A stretch of 64,000 nt of DNA, taken from the NCBI RefSeq assembly GCF_008124615.1, contig NZ_VNIB01000001.1, positions 1 through 64,000 of the forward strand, given 5' to 3'. Shown here piece by piece: positions 28,621-38,532 of this stretch. This DNA is from Geothermobacter ehrlichii (GTDB lineage Bacteria; Desulfobacterota; Desulfuromonadia; Desulfuromonadales; Geothermobacteraceae). Each line of letters begins with the position of its first letter. Positions within the stretch are counted from its first letter, which is position 1. Below the pieces are notes generated by a model. That model was not told where the DNA came from, searched no databases, and saw only the letters and a list, made by a program, of their open reading frames with translations. The position numbers and the translations under genes were made by a program.

Positions 28621-29514
28621 TCAGTTGACGGCGGGATGTCCCTGGGGTGCCACCAGCACGATCTGGATGCGGCGGTTCTCCTCGCGTCCTTCCGGCGTGT
28701 CGTTGTCGGCGATGGGGCGATGTTCGCCGTAGCCGACGATGGCCAGGCGGCTGCCCGGAATGCCCACCCGGTCCTGGAGGAAATGGACCACGTTGGCGGC
28801 GCGGGCGGTGGAAAGCTCCCAGTTGCTGGGGAAACGGTCGCGCAGCCGGGCGCTGATGGGAACGTTGTCGGTGTGGCCTTCCACCAGGATGTCCTTGTCC
28901 TGGACGTTCTTCAGGATATCGCCGACGCGGGCCAGGATTTTCAGCCCTTCCGGCTTGATGTCGGCACTGCCGGAGTCGAACAGGATGCGCTCGACCATGT
29001 TAACGGTCAGCCGCCCCTGCAGTTCCGAAATGGTGATCTCGCCGCGCTTGATTTCCTCCTCCAGCTTGCCGACCAGGGCATCGTAGGTGGTTTTCATTTT
29101 TGCGATGCGGGCCTCGCGGGCGAGACGCTCACGTTCGACCTGTTTTTCCAGCTCGCGTTTCGCCGTTTCCAGCTCGTCGATCCGGCGGCGCATTTCGGCC
29201 ATTGCCTTGCCGGCCTCGGCGCTGCGGGTCGACAGGACATCCTCCAGTCGCAGGATATCCTTCTGGGCCCTGTCCAGGTCGGCCTCGCAGGCGGCCAGGA
29301 GCTGGTCGGTCTCGTCCTTCTTCTTCTGCAGCGCCTCGTGTTTGGCGCGCAGGGCGTCAAAATCGTCGCTCAGATTCCGGTAGCGGCTCTGCAGGTCGCT
29401 GAACTCGGCCTGCAGGCCGTTGAATGCGGCCACCTGCTGCTCGTAGGTCGACTTGCTGACACAACCTGCCGCCATCAGGAGCAGGCAGGTGACGATGACG
29501 ATTCTCGAAGTCAC
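28621..29514 (-). CDS. OmpA-family lipoprotein (Pal-like) with a coiled-coil stalk
   Basis: 297 residues from a GTG start with AAGGAGG at 5 nt; upstream ATG options lack a signal. Lipobox AAGC follows MTSRIVIVTCLLLM. A long coiled coil (30-165) is followed by the OmpA peptidoglycan-binding domain: ILFDSGSADIKPEG, EGHTDNVPI, LSTARAANVVHFL, GYGEHRPIADN, EENRRIQIVL. It should tether the outer membrane to peptidoglycan. Divergent from nadC. Confidence 0.9.
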   Translation of the reverse strand: MTSRIVIVTCLLLMAAGCVSKSTYEQQVAAFNGLQAEFSDLQSRYRNLSDDFDALRAKHEALQKKKDETDQLLAACEADLDRAQKDILRLEDVLSTRSAEAGKAMAEMRRRIDELETAKRELEKQVERERLAREARIAKMKTTYDALVGKLEEEIKRGEITISELQGRLTVNMVERILFDSGSADIKPEGLKILARVGDILKNVQDKDILVEGHTDNVPISARLRDRFPSNWELSTARAANVVHFLQDRVGIPGSRLAIVGYGEHRPIADNDTPEGREENRRIQIVLVAPQGHPAVN

Positions 29515-29603
29515 GTTCGCCTCCTTGCTTTCGCTGGTTTCGTTTGCGCCATTCTGGCCGCAACCGCCCACCCTGTAAAGGGAAAACAGCGTTCCGTTTT
29601 CCC

Positions 29604-29632
29604 TTGTCGGGGTCGAGGGGCTGTGATATAAA
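29604..29632 (+). promoter_or_regulatory. Candidate promoter for nadC-birA-coaX
   Basis: TTGTCG (29604-29609), a 17-nt spacer, TATAAA (29627-29632). It predicts a leader of about 125 nt before nadC. Confidence 0.5.
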
Positions 29633-29763
29633 AAAGTGTTTTCAATAGCTTAGCGGCTGTTGATAAACAAACGCGGCCGAGGATGCGCTGTGGGCCGGCT
29701 TCGGTGTGCCGTCGGTCGGTTTCGCCGCCATTCACCTACTTTTTCAAAATTCAGGGGGCAGGG

Positions 29764-30588
29764 ATGCATGAGATTCAACGCCTCGTCCGCGAGGCGCTGC
29801 GCGAGGATATCGGCCTGGGCGACCTGACCACCATGGCCACCATCGAACCGGGAACCATGGCCAGGGCCGAGCTGGTTGCCAAGGAGGATTTCGTTCTGGC
29901 CGGCATCGACGTCGCCCGGGAGGTGTTCCGGCAGCTCGATGCCGATACCGCCTTCGAGGCACTGAAGGCCGACGGACAGAAGATCGAGCGCGGTGACGTT
30001 CTGGCCTGGATCAAGGGCGAGGCGGCCGTTCTGCTGCAGGGGGAGCGGGTCGCCCTGAACCTGCTGCAGCGCATGAGCGGGGTCGCCACCCTGACCCGCA
30101 GGTACGTCGATGCCGTCGCCGGCACCGGAGCGGTCATCGTCGATACCCGCAAGACCACGCCCGGCCTGCGCGCCGTCGAGAAATACGCTGTGCGCATGGG
30201 GGGCGGCCGCAATCACCGCACGGCACTGTACGACGGCATCCTGATCAAGGAAAACCATATCGCCGCCGCGGGCGGCATCGGTGCGGCGGTCGAGCGGGCC
30301 CGCGACCGGGTGCCGCACCTGATGAAGATCGAGGTCGAGACCCGCGACCTGGACGAGGTCCGGCAGGCGCTGGAGGCCGGCGCCGATGCCATTCTGCTCG
30401 ACAACATGAGTCTCGACCAGCTGCGCGAGGCGGTGGCGCTGGTCGACGGGCGGGCGCTGACCGAGGCCAGCGGCGGGGTCAACCTGGAGACGGTCGCCGA
30501 TATCGCCGCCACCGGCGTCGATCTGATTTCGGTCGGCGCGCTGACCCATTCGTACCGTGCCGTCGATATTTCCATGCTGTTTCAGTAG
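29764..30588 (+). CDS. nadC: Quinolinate phosphoribosyltransferase (decarboxylating)
   Basis: 274 residues. Characteristic stretches: REDIGLGDLTT, GERVALNLLQRMSGVAT, DTRKTTPGLRAVEKYAV, GGGRNHR, LIKENHI, IEVETRDLDEV, LLDNMS and EASGGVNLETV. It converts quinolinate and PRPP to nicotinate mononucleotide in de novo NAD synthesis. ATG 29764 follows AGGGGGCAGGG. First gene of a run with birA and coaX. Confidence 0.96.
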   Translation: MHEIQRLVREALREDIGLGDLTTMATIEPGTMARAELVAKEDFVLAGIDVAREVFRQLDADTAFEALKADGQKIERGDVLAWIKGEAAVLLQGERVALNLLQRMSGVATLTRRYVDAVAGTGAVIVDTRKTTPGLRAVEKYAVRMGGGRNHRTALYDGILIKENHIAAAGGIGAAVERARDRVPHLMKIEVETRDLDEVRQALEAGADAILLDNMSLDQLREAVALVDGRALTEASGGVNLETVADIAATGVDLISVGALTHSYRAVDISMLFQ

Positions 30589-30647
30589 TCGCTCCCCGAT
30601 CCCGGGAGGAGGACCCGACGCTCCATTTTCGAGGGACGGAGACCTGT

Positions 30648-31667
30648 TTGCCAGCAACTGACGTGCGACAACAACTTCTTCGCCTGTTTCGCGAGGCGGG
30701 CGGTCAGCATGTTTCCGGAGCGCGGCTGAGTCGTGAGCTGGGGATCAGCCGGGCGGCCGTCTGGAAGCAGATCGAGTTGTTGCGCGCCAGAGGCTACCGG
30801 ATCGAGGCCGAGCGCAGCCGGGGCTACCGCCTGCTCGGCGGTCCCGACCGGGTGACGCCGGAAGAGATCCGCTCCCGGCTCGGCGAAAGTCTCGTCGGAC
30901 GACGGGTCGTCTGCTTCGAGCGTACCGATTCCACCAACCTGCAGGCCCTGCGTCTGGCCGAGCAGGGCGCCGAGGAGGGGACGGTTCTCATCGCCGAAGC
31001 CCAGGATGCCGGCAAGGGCCGGCTTGGTCGCAGCTGGCTCTCTCCCCCCGGGGTCAACCTCTACACGTCGATCATCCTCCGTCCCGAGATTCCTCCCTGG
31101 GACGCGCCGCAGATGACCTTTCTCGCTGCGATGGCGGTGGTACGCGCCGTCGAGGAGGTCTGCGCCCTGTCGCCCCGCGTCAAGTGGCCCAACGACCTGC
31201 TGCTGGGAGGGCGCAAGGTCGCGGGGCTGCTCAGCGAACTGAGCGCCGACATGGACCGGGTGCGCGCCGTCGTTCTCGGCATCGGCCTGAACGTCAACAT
31301 GAGCCCCGAACAGATCCCGTCGACTCTCCGCTATCCGGCGACCTCCCTGGCCATCGAGGGGGGACGGAACTATTCCCGGATCGATCTCGCCTGCGCCATC
31401 TGCCGGCATCTCGATGCTCTCTACCGCCTCTATCGGGAGCGGGGTTTCGAACCGGTACGTCTGGCCTGGGAAGCGAACTGCGACCTGATTGGCCGGCGGG
31501 TCGAAGTCTCCTGTGGCGAGGGAACGCTGCGCGGCCGGGTCAGGGGCATCGACGGCGACGGCGCCCTGCTGCTCGATGGGCCCGGCGGCGGGGTCGAAAG
31601 GATACTGGCCGGGGATGTCAGACCGCTCGGGACGGACCCGGGTGAACAGGCAACGAAGGAACATTGA
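30648..31667 (+). CDS. birA: Biotin-protein ligase / biotin repressor BirA
   Basis: 339 residues with a TTG start preceded by GGGACGGAG. The N-terminal winged helix ([23 protein letters not shown], 25-50) makes it a class II, DNA-binding ligase. The catalytic domain has [16 protein letters not shown] (biotinyl-AMP loop), KWPNDLLL and a C-terminal SH3-like domain. It biotinylates acetyl-CoA carboxylase and probably represses biotin genes. It ends 1 nt before the coaX ATG. Confidence 0.95.
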   Translation: MPATDVRQQLLRLFREAGGQHVSGARLSRELGISRAAVWKQIELLRARGYRIEAERSRGYRLLGGPDRVTPEEIRSRLGESLVGRRVVCFERTDSTNLQALRLAEQGAEEGTVLIAEAQDAGKGRLGRSWLSPPGVNLYTSIILRPEIPPWDAPQMTFLAAMAVVRAVEEVCALSPRVKWPNDLLLGGRKVAGLLSELSADMDRVRAVVLGIGLNVNMSPEQIPSTLRYPATSLAIEGGRNYSRIDLACAICRHLDALYRLYRERGFEPVRLAWEANCDLIGRRVEVSCGEGTLRGRVRGIDGDGALLLDGPGGGVERILAGDVRPLGTDPGEQATKEH

Positions 31668-31668
31668 C

Positions 31669-32438
<770 letters not shown>

Positions 32439-32442
<4 letters not shown>

Positions 32443-32467
32443 CACCCCCGGGGGCGGGTGATACGAT
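32439..32467 (+). promoter_or_regulatory. Strong sigma70-type promoter before the EF-G-like gene
   Basis: TTGACA (32439-32444), a 17-nt spacer, TACGAT (32462-32467). The -35 overlaps the coaX stop codon. The spacer contains an inverted repeat (CACCC/GGGTG), which might bind a regulator. Confidence 0.6.
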
Positions 32468-32566
32468 CAAAATCTTAACATCCGCCAAGAGTCAACCTGC
32501 GAGAGGATCCGATCGATCCTGTCACAATTTCAGCTCCCGCCGGCAGGCGGGGTGAAAGGAGCGGCC

Positions 32567-34645
32567 ATGGGAAAGTACGACACCTCGAAGATCAGAAATC
32601 TTGGAATTGTGGGCCAGGGGGATGCCGGCAAGACATCCCTGACCGAAGCGATGCTGTTCAATACCGGGATGACCGATCGTCTCGGCAAGGTTGATGACGG
32701 AACCTCCAACATGGATTTCGAGCCGGAGGAGGTCAAGCGGCGGATCACCATCAGCTCCAGCCTGCATCATTGCGAATGGGACGGCCACGGGTTGCACCTG
32801 GTGGACACTCCCGGCTACACCAACTTTCTGCACGATACCCGCAACTGCCTGCGCATCCTCGGCGGAGCGGTTCTGGTCATCTCGGCGGTCGACGGGGTCA
32901 AGGCCCAGACCAACCGGATCTGGAAGTGGATGGATGAGTTCGAGGTGCCCCGCATCGCCTTCGTCAACAAGCTCGACCGCGAGCGGGCCGACTATCTCAA
33001 GGCGCTCGACGATCTGGAAAAGGCGCTGGGGACCCGGCCGGTGCCGGTGAACATGCCGATCGGCAGCGAGGCCGACTTCAAGGGGATCATCGACCTGGTG
33101 CACATGAAGGCCCGGATCTTCCAGTTCGACGAAAAGGGAACCTATTCCGAGGAAGAGATTCCAGAAGAGTACCGCGAGGAGGCCGAGCGCCTGCGGTTCA
33201 TGCTGGTCGAGGCGGCGGCCGAAGCCGACGACGACCTGATGGAGAAATACCTCGAAACCGAAGAGCTGACCGATGAGGAGATCTACGCCGGGCTGCGCGA
33301 AGGGACGCTGACCGGCGTTTTCACGCCGGTGCTCTGCGGCAGCGCCACCGCCAACATCGGCGTCCGCCAACTGCTCGACTACATCGTCGCCTGCCTGCCG
33401 TCGCCGCTGGACAAGGGGACGCAGATCGGCACCGATCCCAAGACCGGCGACGAGGTCAAGCGCAATCCCGACCCGGCCGAGCCCTTCTCCGCCATGGTCT
33501 TCAAGACCATCAGCGATCCCTATGCCGGCAAGCTGACCCTCTTCAGGATCTATTCGGGTTCGATCCGGCCCGACACCAGTGTCTACAACCCGAACCGCGA
33601 CTGCAACGAACGCCTGTCGACCCTCTACGAGATGGAGGGGAAGAAGCAGAAACCGATGACCGAGGCCGAGGCCGGCGATATCGTCGCCGTGGCCAAGCTC
33701 AAGGAGACCATGACCGGCGACACCCTCTGTGATCCCGCCAAGCCGGTCATCTACGAAAGCCCTCTGGCTCTGAAACCGGTCATTTCCTTCGCCCTGGAGG
33801 CCAAGAGCAAGGGGGACGAGGACAAGATCATGTCCGCCCTGCACCGGCTGATGGAAGAGGATCCCACCCTGCAGGTGCAGCGCGACGACGAAACCAAGGA
33901 GATGATCCTCTCCGGTATGGGGCAGGTCCACATCGAGGTTGCCTGCGAGAAACTGAAGCGCAAGTTCGGGGTCGACGTGGTGCTGAAGGAGCCGAAGGTT
34001 CCCTACCGCGAAACGATCAAGAAGGCGGTGGACATGTCCTACCGGCACAAGAAGCAGTCGGGCGGCCGCGGCCAGTTCGCCGATGTCACCATCAAGGTCG
34101 AGCCGCTGCCGCGCGGCGAGGGGTACGAGTTCGTCGACAAGATCGTCGGCGGTGTCATCCCGCGTCAGTTCATTCCGGCCGTCGACAAGGGAATCCAGGA
34201 GGCCTACCGCAAGGGGCCCCTGGCCGGCTACCCGGTTCAGGACATTCGCGTCACCTTGTTCGACGGTGGCCATCACAGCGTCGACTCATCGGAGATGGCC
34301 TTCAAGATCGCCGGCTCCCAGGCCTTCAAGAAGGCGGTCGAGGCGGCTGGTCCGGTTCTGCTCGAGCCGATCATGGAGATGGAGGTCACTGTACCCGACG
34401 AATGTGTCGGCGACGTGATCGGCGACATGAACTCGCGCCGCGGCAAGGTGCTCGGCGTCGATCCCCTGGGGAGCAACCAGGTGGTCAAGGTGCATGTTCC
34501 CATGGCCGAGGTGCTCAAGTACGCTCCCGAGTTGCGGTCGATGACCTCGGACCGGGGGCTGTTCACCATGGAATTTTCCCACTACGAGGAGGTGCCGTCG
34601 CACCTGACCGCCAAGATCGTCGAGGCGGCGAAGCAGGCCGAGTGA
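32567..34645 (+). CDS. EF-G-like translational GTPase, non-canonical switch motifs
   Basis: 692 residues with all five EF-G domains. G1 reads GQGDAGKT (16-23); switch I reads RRITI where canonical EF-G has RGITI; G3 reads DTPGYTNF (80-87), so the catalytic His of DTPGHVDF is Tyr84. G4 NKLD (134-137) is intact. These changes mark it as an EF-G paralogue (EF-G-2-like) rather than the main elongation factor, which would be expected beside rpsL/rpsG. Its role may be ribosome recycling, stress or a special translocation state. Ribosome site AAAGGAG, own promoter and terminator. Confidence 0.88.
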   Translation: MGKYDTSKIRNLGIVGQGDAGKTSLTEAMLFNTGMTDRLGKVDDGTSNMDFEPEEVKRRITISSSLHHCEWDGHGLHLVDTPGYTNFLHDTRNCLRILGGAVLVISAVDGVKAQTNRIWKWMDEFEVPRIAFVNKLDRERADYLKALDDLEKALGTRPVPVNMPIGSEADFKGIIDLVHMKARIFQFDEKGTYSEEEIPEEYREEAERLRFMLVEAAAEADDDLMEKYLETEELTDEEIYAGLREGTLTGVFTPVLCGSATANIGVRQLLDYIVACLPSPLDKGTQIGTDPKTGDEVKRNPDPAEPFSAMVFKTISDPYAGKLTLFRIYSGSIRPDTSVYNPNRDCNERLSTLYEMEGKKQKPMTEAEAGDIVAVAKLKETMTGDTLCDPAKPVIYESPLALKPVISFALEAKSKGDEDKIMSALHRLMEEDPTLQVQRDDETKEMILSGMGQVHIEVACEKLKRKFGVDVVLKEPKVPYRETIKKAVDMSYRHKKQSGGRGQFADVTIKVEPLPRGEGYEFVDKIVGGVIPRQFIPAVDKGIQEAYRKGPLAGYPVQDIRVTLFDGGHHSVDSSEMAFKIAGSQAFKKAVEAAGPVLLEPIMEMEVTVPDECVGDVIGDMNSRRGKVLGVDPLGSNQVVKVHVPMAEVLKYAPELRSMTSDRGLFTMEFSHYEEVPSHLTAKIVEAAKQAE

Positions 34646-34652
34646 TATCGTT

Positions 34653-34686
34653 CCTGCACCCGGTTCCGGCCGGGTGCAGGACTTTT
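34653..34686 (+). terminator. Intrinsic terminator after the EF-G-like gene
   Basis: CCTGCACCCGG (34653-34663) pairs with CCGGGTGCAGG (34670-34680), 6-nt loop, followed by ACTTTT. Confidence 0.8.
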
Positions 34687-34747
34687 CGCCGGCATGGAGA
34701 TACTGTTGGCGGAGAGCTGCTTTTTAATCAGGAAGGGGTGACAGGAG

Positions 34748-36031
34748 ATGGACAAGCGTGACGATGAACTCTTCGGTTTCGACGCCGAAGGGGAAGACGA
34801 GGCGCCGGAGATCGAGGAGGAGCTGACCATCGACAGCCTGGATGACGAGGAAGGGGAGGCAAAAGCTGCTTCCGGTCGAGGCGATGACTTTGGCTTCGAT
34901 TTCGCCGAAGCGGAGCCGAACACCGCGTCGGTCGGGGACGAGGAGCCGCTCGATGTCACCTTCTCGGGCGACCAGCCCGAGGCGCCGCCGTCGGCGTCGT
35001 CCGCAACGCCGGTACTCACGGCGCTACAGGGCGACGAAGAAGGGGAGCCGCTCGAAGCCCTGCTGCAGGAGCAGGAGGAGCACGAAGCGAAGCGGTCGCC
35101 CTCCCGGTTGCTGCTGCTTCTGCTGCTGGCGGTCGCTGCCGCTGCCGTCTTCTTCCTGGTTGATCGAGGCGGAGAACAGGCTCCCGCTCCAGCGTCAGTC
35201 GCCAGCAAGAAGCTGCCGATCAAGCCGCCGCCGGCGGCGAAGGAGAAGCCGGTCACCGAGGTGGTCGAGCGGCGGCCGGTCGCTGTTGCCGGAGAGGAAA
35301 GGCTGACCGCCAACGCGTCCGCAGCGAAGACGGTGGCACCGACAGCCGCTGATGCTGGCAAGGCCGGCAGCGAAAGAGAGGCCGCGGTGGCGTCCCTGCC
35401 CGAAAAGTCTGCTGCTGCGGCGCAGCCAGAAGCGGCAGAGTCCCCGGCGAAGCCGGCGACCGAGGTCAAAACGGTGGCAGAGCAGGCGGCGACAGCAGCG
35501 GCCGAACAGAAGCCGGTCGCGCCTCCGGCCGCCGGGACATCCTCTGGCCAGCAAGAACAGCCGGCTGGCGGGGCGTTGTCCGCGGGCTACCGGGTGCGCG
35601 TAGGTGCTTTCATTTTGCCCGCGAATCTGCGCGACGCCCTCGCGACGGTAAAGAAGCTTGGCTATGAACCCCGGGTCGAGGCGGGGAAAATCACCCGCTC
35701 CATGGTTCGCCTGCGCTACGGCGTCTATCCCCGCCAGGAGGCCCGGCGGCATCTCGATGAGCTGAAGAAGATCGCGCCGGGGGCCTTTGTCGTTTATGAG
35801 CAGGAGAAGGGGGCCGTCTATGCCGGTTCTTTTGTCAATGTCGACAAGGCGCGGCGCTATGCTGACGTCCTTTGGGAAAAGAAAGGGATTCGCCTCGACG
35901 AGGTCAAGGTCGATGTCCAGGTGCCGCTGAAAAAGGTGAGTATCGGACCCTTTTCCGATCGCGCCGCCGCCCGAAAGGCGGCCGCGGCGATGCGCCAGGC
36001 AGGGCTCGAAGGCGAGATTGTCGCTCCTTGA
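34748..36031 (+). CDS. SPOR-domain membrane protein
   Basis: 427 residues. Acidic cytoplasmic N-terminus (1-115), one transmembrane helix (about 119-138, LLLLLLLAVAAAAVFFLV), an Ala/Pro/Glu-rich spacer and a C-terminal SPOR-like region (about 278-427) with two repeats (YRVRVGAFILPANLRDAL and KKVSIGPFSDRAAARKAAA). SPOR domains bind denuded glycan at the division site, so a cell-envelope or division role is likely. ATG after ACAGGAG. It overlaps a possible TTG start of the next gene. Confidence 0.82.
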   Translation: MDKRDDELFGFDAEGEDEAPEIEEELTIDSLDDEEGEAKAASGRGDDFGFDFAEAEPNTASVGDEEPLDVTFSGDQPEAPPSASSATPVLTALQGDEEGEPLEALLQEQEEHEAKRSPSRLLLLLLLAVAAAAVFFLVDRGGEQAPAPASVASKKLPIKPPPAAKEKPVTEVVERRPVAVAGEERLTANASAAKTVAPTAADAGKAGSEREAAVASLPEKSAAAAQPEAAESPAKPATEVKTVAEQAATAAAEQKPVAPPAAGTSSGQQEQPAGGALSAGYRVRVGAFILPANLRDALATVKKLGYEPRVEAGKITRSMVRLRYGVYPRQEARRHLDELKKIAPGAFVVYEQEKGAVYAGSFVNVDKARRYADVLWEKKGIRLDEVKVDVQVPLKKVSIGPFSDRAAARKAAAAMRQAGLEGEIVAP

Positions 36032-36048
36032 GCGTCCGAGGGTCGTTC

Positions 36049-37080
36049 GTGTCGGAACAGGTCAGAAAGGTCAAGCTGAAGGTTTCGCCGGCGGTGGCCC
36101 GGGTGGTTGCCGCCGGCGCCCCACGTGATGTCAAGCTGGCGGCGGCCAAAGCGGCGCTGCCGTTGGACGGCCGTGACCTGGTGACCGTCCTCTTCCTGTT
36201 CGCCTACGGCAAGGATGAGGAGCTGAAAGAGCTGGCGCGCGGGACCGTCCGGGAGCTTCCCGCCGGCATTTTGCAGGCACTGATCGCCGACGATGGTACC
36301 CATCCGCAGCTGCTCGACTTTCTGGCGCGGTTCCGGATGCGGGATCTGGCTCTGATGGAGCAGCTTCTCATCCATCCGAACCTGCCCGATGCCACGTTGC
36401 TGCACGTCGCCCGCCAGGCCGACGGTACGGTGGTGTCGCTGATCGCCAACAACGCCGAGCGGCTGATCGGCTGCCCGGATCTGGTCGACGCCATCTTCGC
36501 CAATCCGAAGGTGGACAAGGCGGTGAAGTACCGTCTCGGCTGGGTCGATCCGGAGAAGAAGCAGGAGCCGGCGGCGCAGCAGAAGGTGGCCCCTGCCGGT
36601 GCTGAAGATGAGGACGAAGACGAGGATTTCGGCGAGATCGAGGAGCTGGACGACGATGACTTGCCGAAGTCGAAATACCAGTTGCTGCTCACCTTCGGCG
36701 TGTCGGACAAGATCAAGATGGCCCTGACCGGCGACAAGGAGTGGCGCAGCCTGCTGGTCAAGGATCCCAACAAGCTGGTCTGCTCGGCGGTGCTGAAAAA
36801 CCCGCGCATCACCGAGGGCGAGGTACTGGCCATCGCCCGCAACAGAAGCTCCAACGACGAGCTGATCCGACTGATCACCCTCAACCGGGAGTGGGTGAAG
36901 AACTACGAAATCCGCAAGGCCCTGGTCATGCATCCCCGCACACCCCTGCCCAAGGCGCTGCGCTACATGGCGACGCTGTCGGAAAAGGAACTGAAGGAGC
37001 TGGCCAAGAGTCGCAACGTCTCCCAGGTGATTGTCAACAATGCCCGGCGGATGTTGATGGCCAAGGAGAAGCGCCGATGA
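36049..37080 (+). CDS. Conserved hypothetical, alpha-helical repeat-like protein
   Basis: 343 residues from GTG 36049 with GAGGG at 6 nt; a TTG at 36028 overlapping the previous stop is an alternative. Helical repeats resemble HEAT or DUF2336-like units (LIHPNLPDATLLHVARQADG, VLKNPRITEGEVLAIARNRSS, LVMHPRTPLPKALRYMATLS). An acidic linker (about 184-206) splits two halves of similar repeats. No enzyme motif. It lies in line with the SPOR gene and mog, so is probably cotranscribed. Confidence 0.65.
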   Translation: MSEQVRKVKLKVSPAVARVVAAGAPRDVKLAAAKAALPLDGRDLVTVLFLFAYGKDEELKELARGTVRELPAGILQALIADDGTHPQLLDFLARFRMRDLALMEQLLIHPNLPDATLLHVARQADGTVVSLIANNAERLIGCPDLVDAIFANPKVDKAVKYRLGWVDPEKKQEPAAQQKVAPAGAEDEDEDEDFGEIEELDDDDLPKSKYQLLLTFGVSDKIKMALTGDKEWRSLLVKDPNKLVCSAVLKNPRITEGEVLAIARNRSSNDELIRLITLNREWVKNYEIRKALVMHPRTPLPKALRYMATLSEKELKELAKSRNVSQVIVNNARRMLMAKEKRR

Positions 37081-37096
37081 GGGAGTGGAACGAAAC

Positions 37097-37597
37097 ATGA
37101 CGGACAAACAGAATTTCACCATCGGAATCCTCACCCTTTCGGACAAGGGGGCCCGCGGCGAGCGGGTCGACGAAAGCGGCCCGTTGCTGGCCGAAATGTG
37201 CACCGGGCTGGGCGAGGTGATTCGGACGGCGATCATTCCGGACGAGCAGGAGCGCATCGTCGAGGTTCTGATCGACTGGGCCGACAACCTTCGGCTCGAT
37301 CTGGTGCTGACCACCGGCGGCACAGGCCTGTCTCCGCGCGATGTCACTCCGGAAGCGACCCTGCAGGTGGTCGACCGGCTGGTACCGGGCATGGCCGAGG
37401 CGATGCGGCTGGAGAGCCTGAAGAAGACGCCGCATGCCATGCTGTCGCGGGGCGTGGTCGGCATGCGCGGAGAAACCCTCATCGTCAATCTCCCTGGCAG
37501 CCCGAAAGCGGCCCGGGAAAATTTCGCGGTGCTGCTGCCGGCGCTGTCGCACGCCCTGGGCAAGCTCAAGGGCGATCCCACCGATTGCGGCCGCTGA
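37097..37597 (+). CDS. mog: Molybdopterin adenylyltransferase (MogA/MoaB family)
   Basis: 166 residues. GILTLSDKGARGERVDESGP and LVLTTGGTGLSPRDVTPEAT are the MPT-binding motifs; the end carries VNLPGSPKAAREN. It adenylates molybdopterin before metal insertion. The MogA versus MoaB subtype is not certain. An in-frame GTG at 37085 is possible. No other moa/mod genes are near. Confidence 0.9.
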   Translation: MTDKQNFTIGILTLSDKGARGERVDESGPLLAEMCTGLGEVIRTAIIPDEQERIVEVLIDWADNLRLDLVLTTGGTGLSPRDVTPEATLQVVDRLVPGMAEAMRLESLKKTPHAMLSRGVVGMRGETLIVNLPGSPKAARENFAVLLPALSHALGKLKGDPTDCGR

Positions 37598-37630
37598 GCC
37601 GTTTTCGGGCCGGCAAGAGGGAGAAAAAGC

Positions 37631-38350
37631 ATGGAACGAAAAAAGGTTCTGCTGGTCGATGATGTCGAGCTCTTTGTCGAGCTGGAAAAGACTTTTTTTC
37701 ATCGCGCCAACGTGACCCTGCTGGTGGCGCGCAACGGGGCGCAGGCGGTCGAGATCGCCCGCCGGGAACGCCCAGACCTGATCTTCATGGACCTGTTCAT
37801 GCCGGTCATGGATGGCGATCAGGCCTGCATGCGCATCAAGGCCGACCCGGAACTTGCCCATATCCCGATTGTCATGGTTACCCATGGCGGGCGGGAAGAC
37901 TATTTGCAGCGCTGCCGGAAAGCCGGTTGCGACGATGTGCTGCTCAAACCGGTCAACCGCCACAAGTTCACCGCCGTCGCCAGCCGCTATCTCGGGTTGC
38001 AGGAAAGGCGCGCCCCCCGCGTACCGGTCCGCCTGCAGGTTCGTTATGGCAACGGCCCGGAGAAAGAACTGACCGACTTCAGCATCAACCTGAGTACCGG
38101 CGGCCTCTTTCTGGTCACCGATCACCCGCTGCCGGTCGACACCGAGCTGCGCCTTTCTTTCGTGTTTCCGGACCGCAACAGGCCGGTCGTCGCCCGGGCC
38201 CGGGTCGCCTGGATCAATGACGACGACGAAAGAGTCAAGCCGGAATTGCCCACCGGCATGGGCGTGCAGTTCGTCGATCTCTCCCTCGACGATCTGCGGG
38301 CGATCCGCGCCTTTGTTCGCCGGCAGTTGATGGAAGAGATGGATAACTGA
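37631..38350 (+). CDS. Response regulator: receiver + PilZ domain
   Basis: 239 residues. The receiver (1-118) has LLVDDVELF, acceptor Asp in LIFMDLFMPVMDG, conserved Thr in VMVTHGG and LLKPVN. The PilZ domain (about 127-235) opens with RRAPRVPVR and has the NLSTGG motif (D/NxSxxG), the c-di-GMP-binding signature. It should link phosphorylation to c-di-GMP. A gene with the same start pattern begins at 63597. The AGAGGGAG ribosome site and a downstream double terminator define it as the last gene of the unit. Confidence 0.92.
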   Translation: MERKKVLLVDDVELFVELEKTFFHRANVTLLVARNGAQAVEIARRERPDLIFMDLFMPVMDGDQACMRIKADPELAHIPIVMVTHGGREDYLQRCRKAGCDDVLLKPVNRHKFTAVASRYLGLQERRAPRVPVRLQVRYGNGPEKELTDFSINLSTGGLFLVTDHPLPVDTELRLSFVFPDRNRPVVARARVAWINDDDERVKPELPTGMGVQFVDLSLDDLRAIRAFVRRQLMEEMDN

Positions 38351-38361
38351 AACCGTCTGTC

Positions 38362-38427
38362 GGCTTGCTTGGTGCAAGCCTTGTCCTTTTTGCTCCCGTC
38401 CCTGTTGCGGGATTTTTCTTTTTTTGA
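38362..38427 (+). terminator. Double terminator after the receiver-PilZ gene
   Basis: First hairpin GGCTTGC/GCAAGCC (38362-38380) followed by TTGTCCTTTTT. Second hairpin TCCCG/CGGGA (38394-38412) followed by TTTTTCTTTTTTT. Confidence 0.8.
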
Positions 38428-38465
38428 CCTGAGTCAATTGCATCTCCCTGAAAGGTGGCTAATCT
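38424..38465 (+). promoter_or_regulatory. CRP/FNR-type operator and class II promoter for the octaheme cytochrome
   Basis: A perfect palindrome TTGAC-CTGA-GTCAA lies at 38424-38437. Its centre is 41.5 nt before a predicted start near 38472, and TAATCT occupies 38460-38465, exactly the -12 to -7 position. This is the geometry of a promoter activated by a CRP/FNR-superfamily protein bound at -41.5. FNR itself uses TTGAT-N4-ATCAA; the C/G variant fits related NO or redox regulators (Dnr, NnrR, HcpR types). Confidence 0.6.
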
Positions 38466-38532
38466 TTATCGGAAACGATGGAGCTGACGGCTCCACAGCG
38501 ACTCAAGGTAAGCAACGAAAGGGAGGTTTGAC

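Noticed and set aside
38438-38532. c-di-GMP (GEMM) or other riboswitch in the octaheme cytochrome leader
   Set aside because: A GAAA-loop hairpin (around 38464-38483) is present, but the conserved GEMM blocks are not. The region is better explained by a class II promoter whose -10 lies within it.
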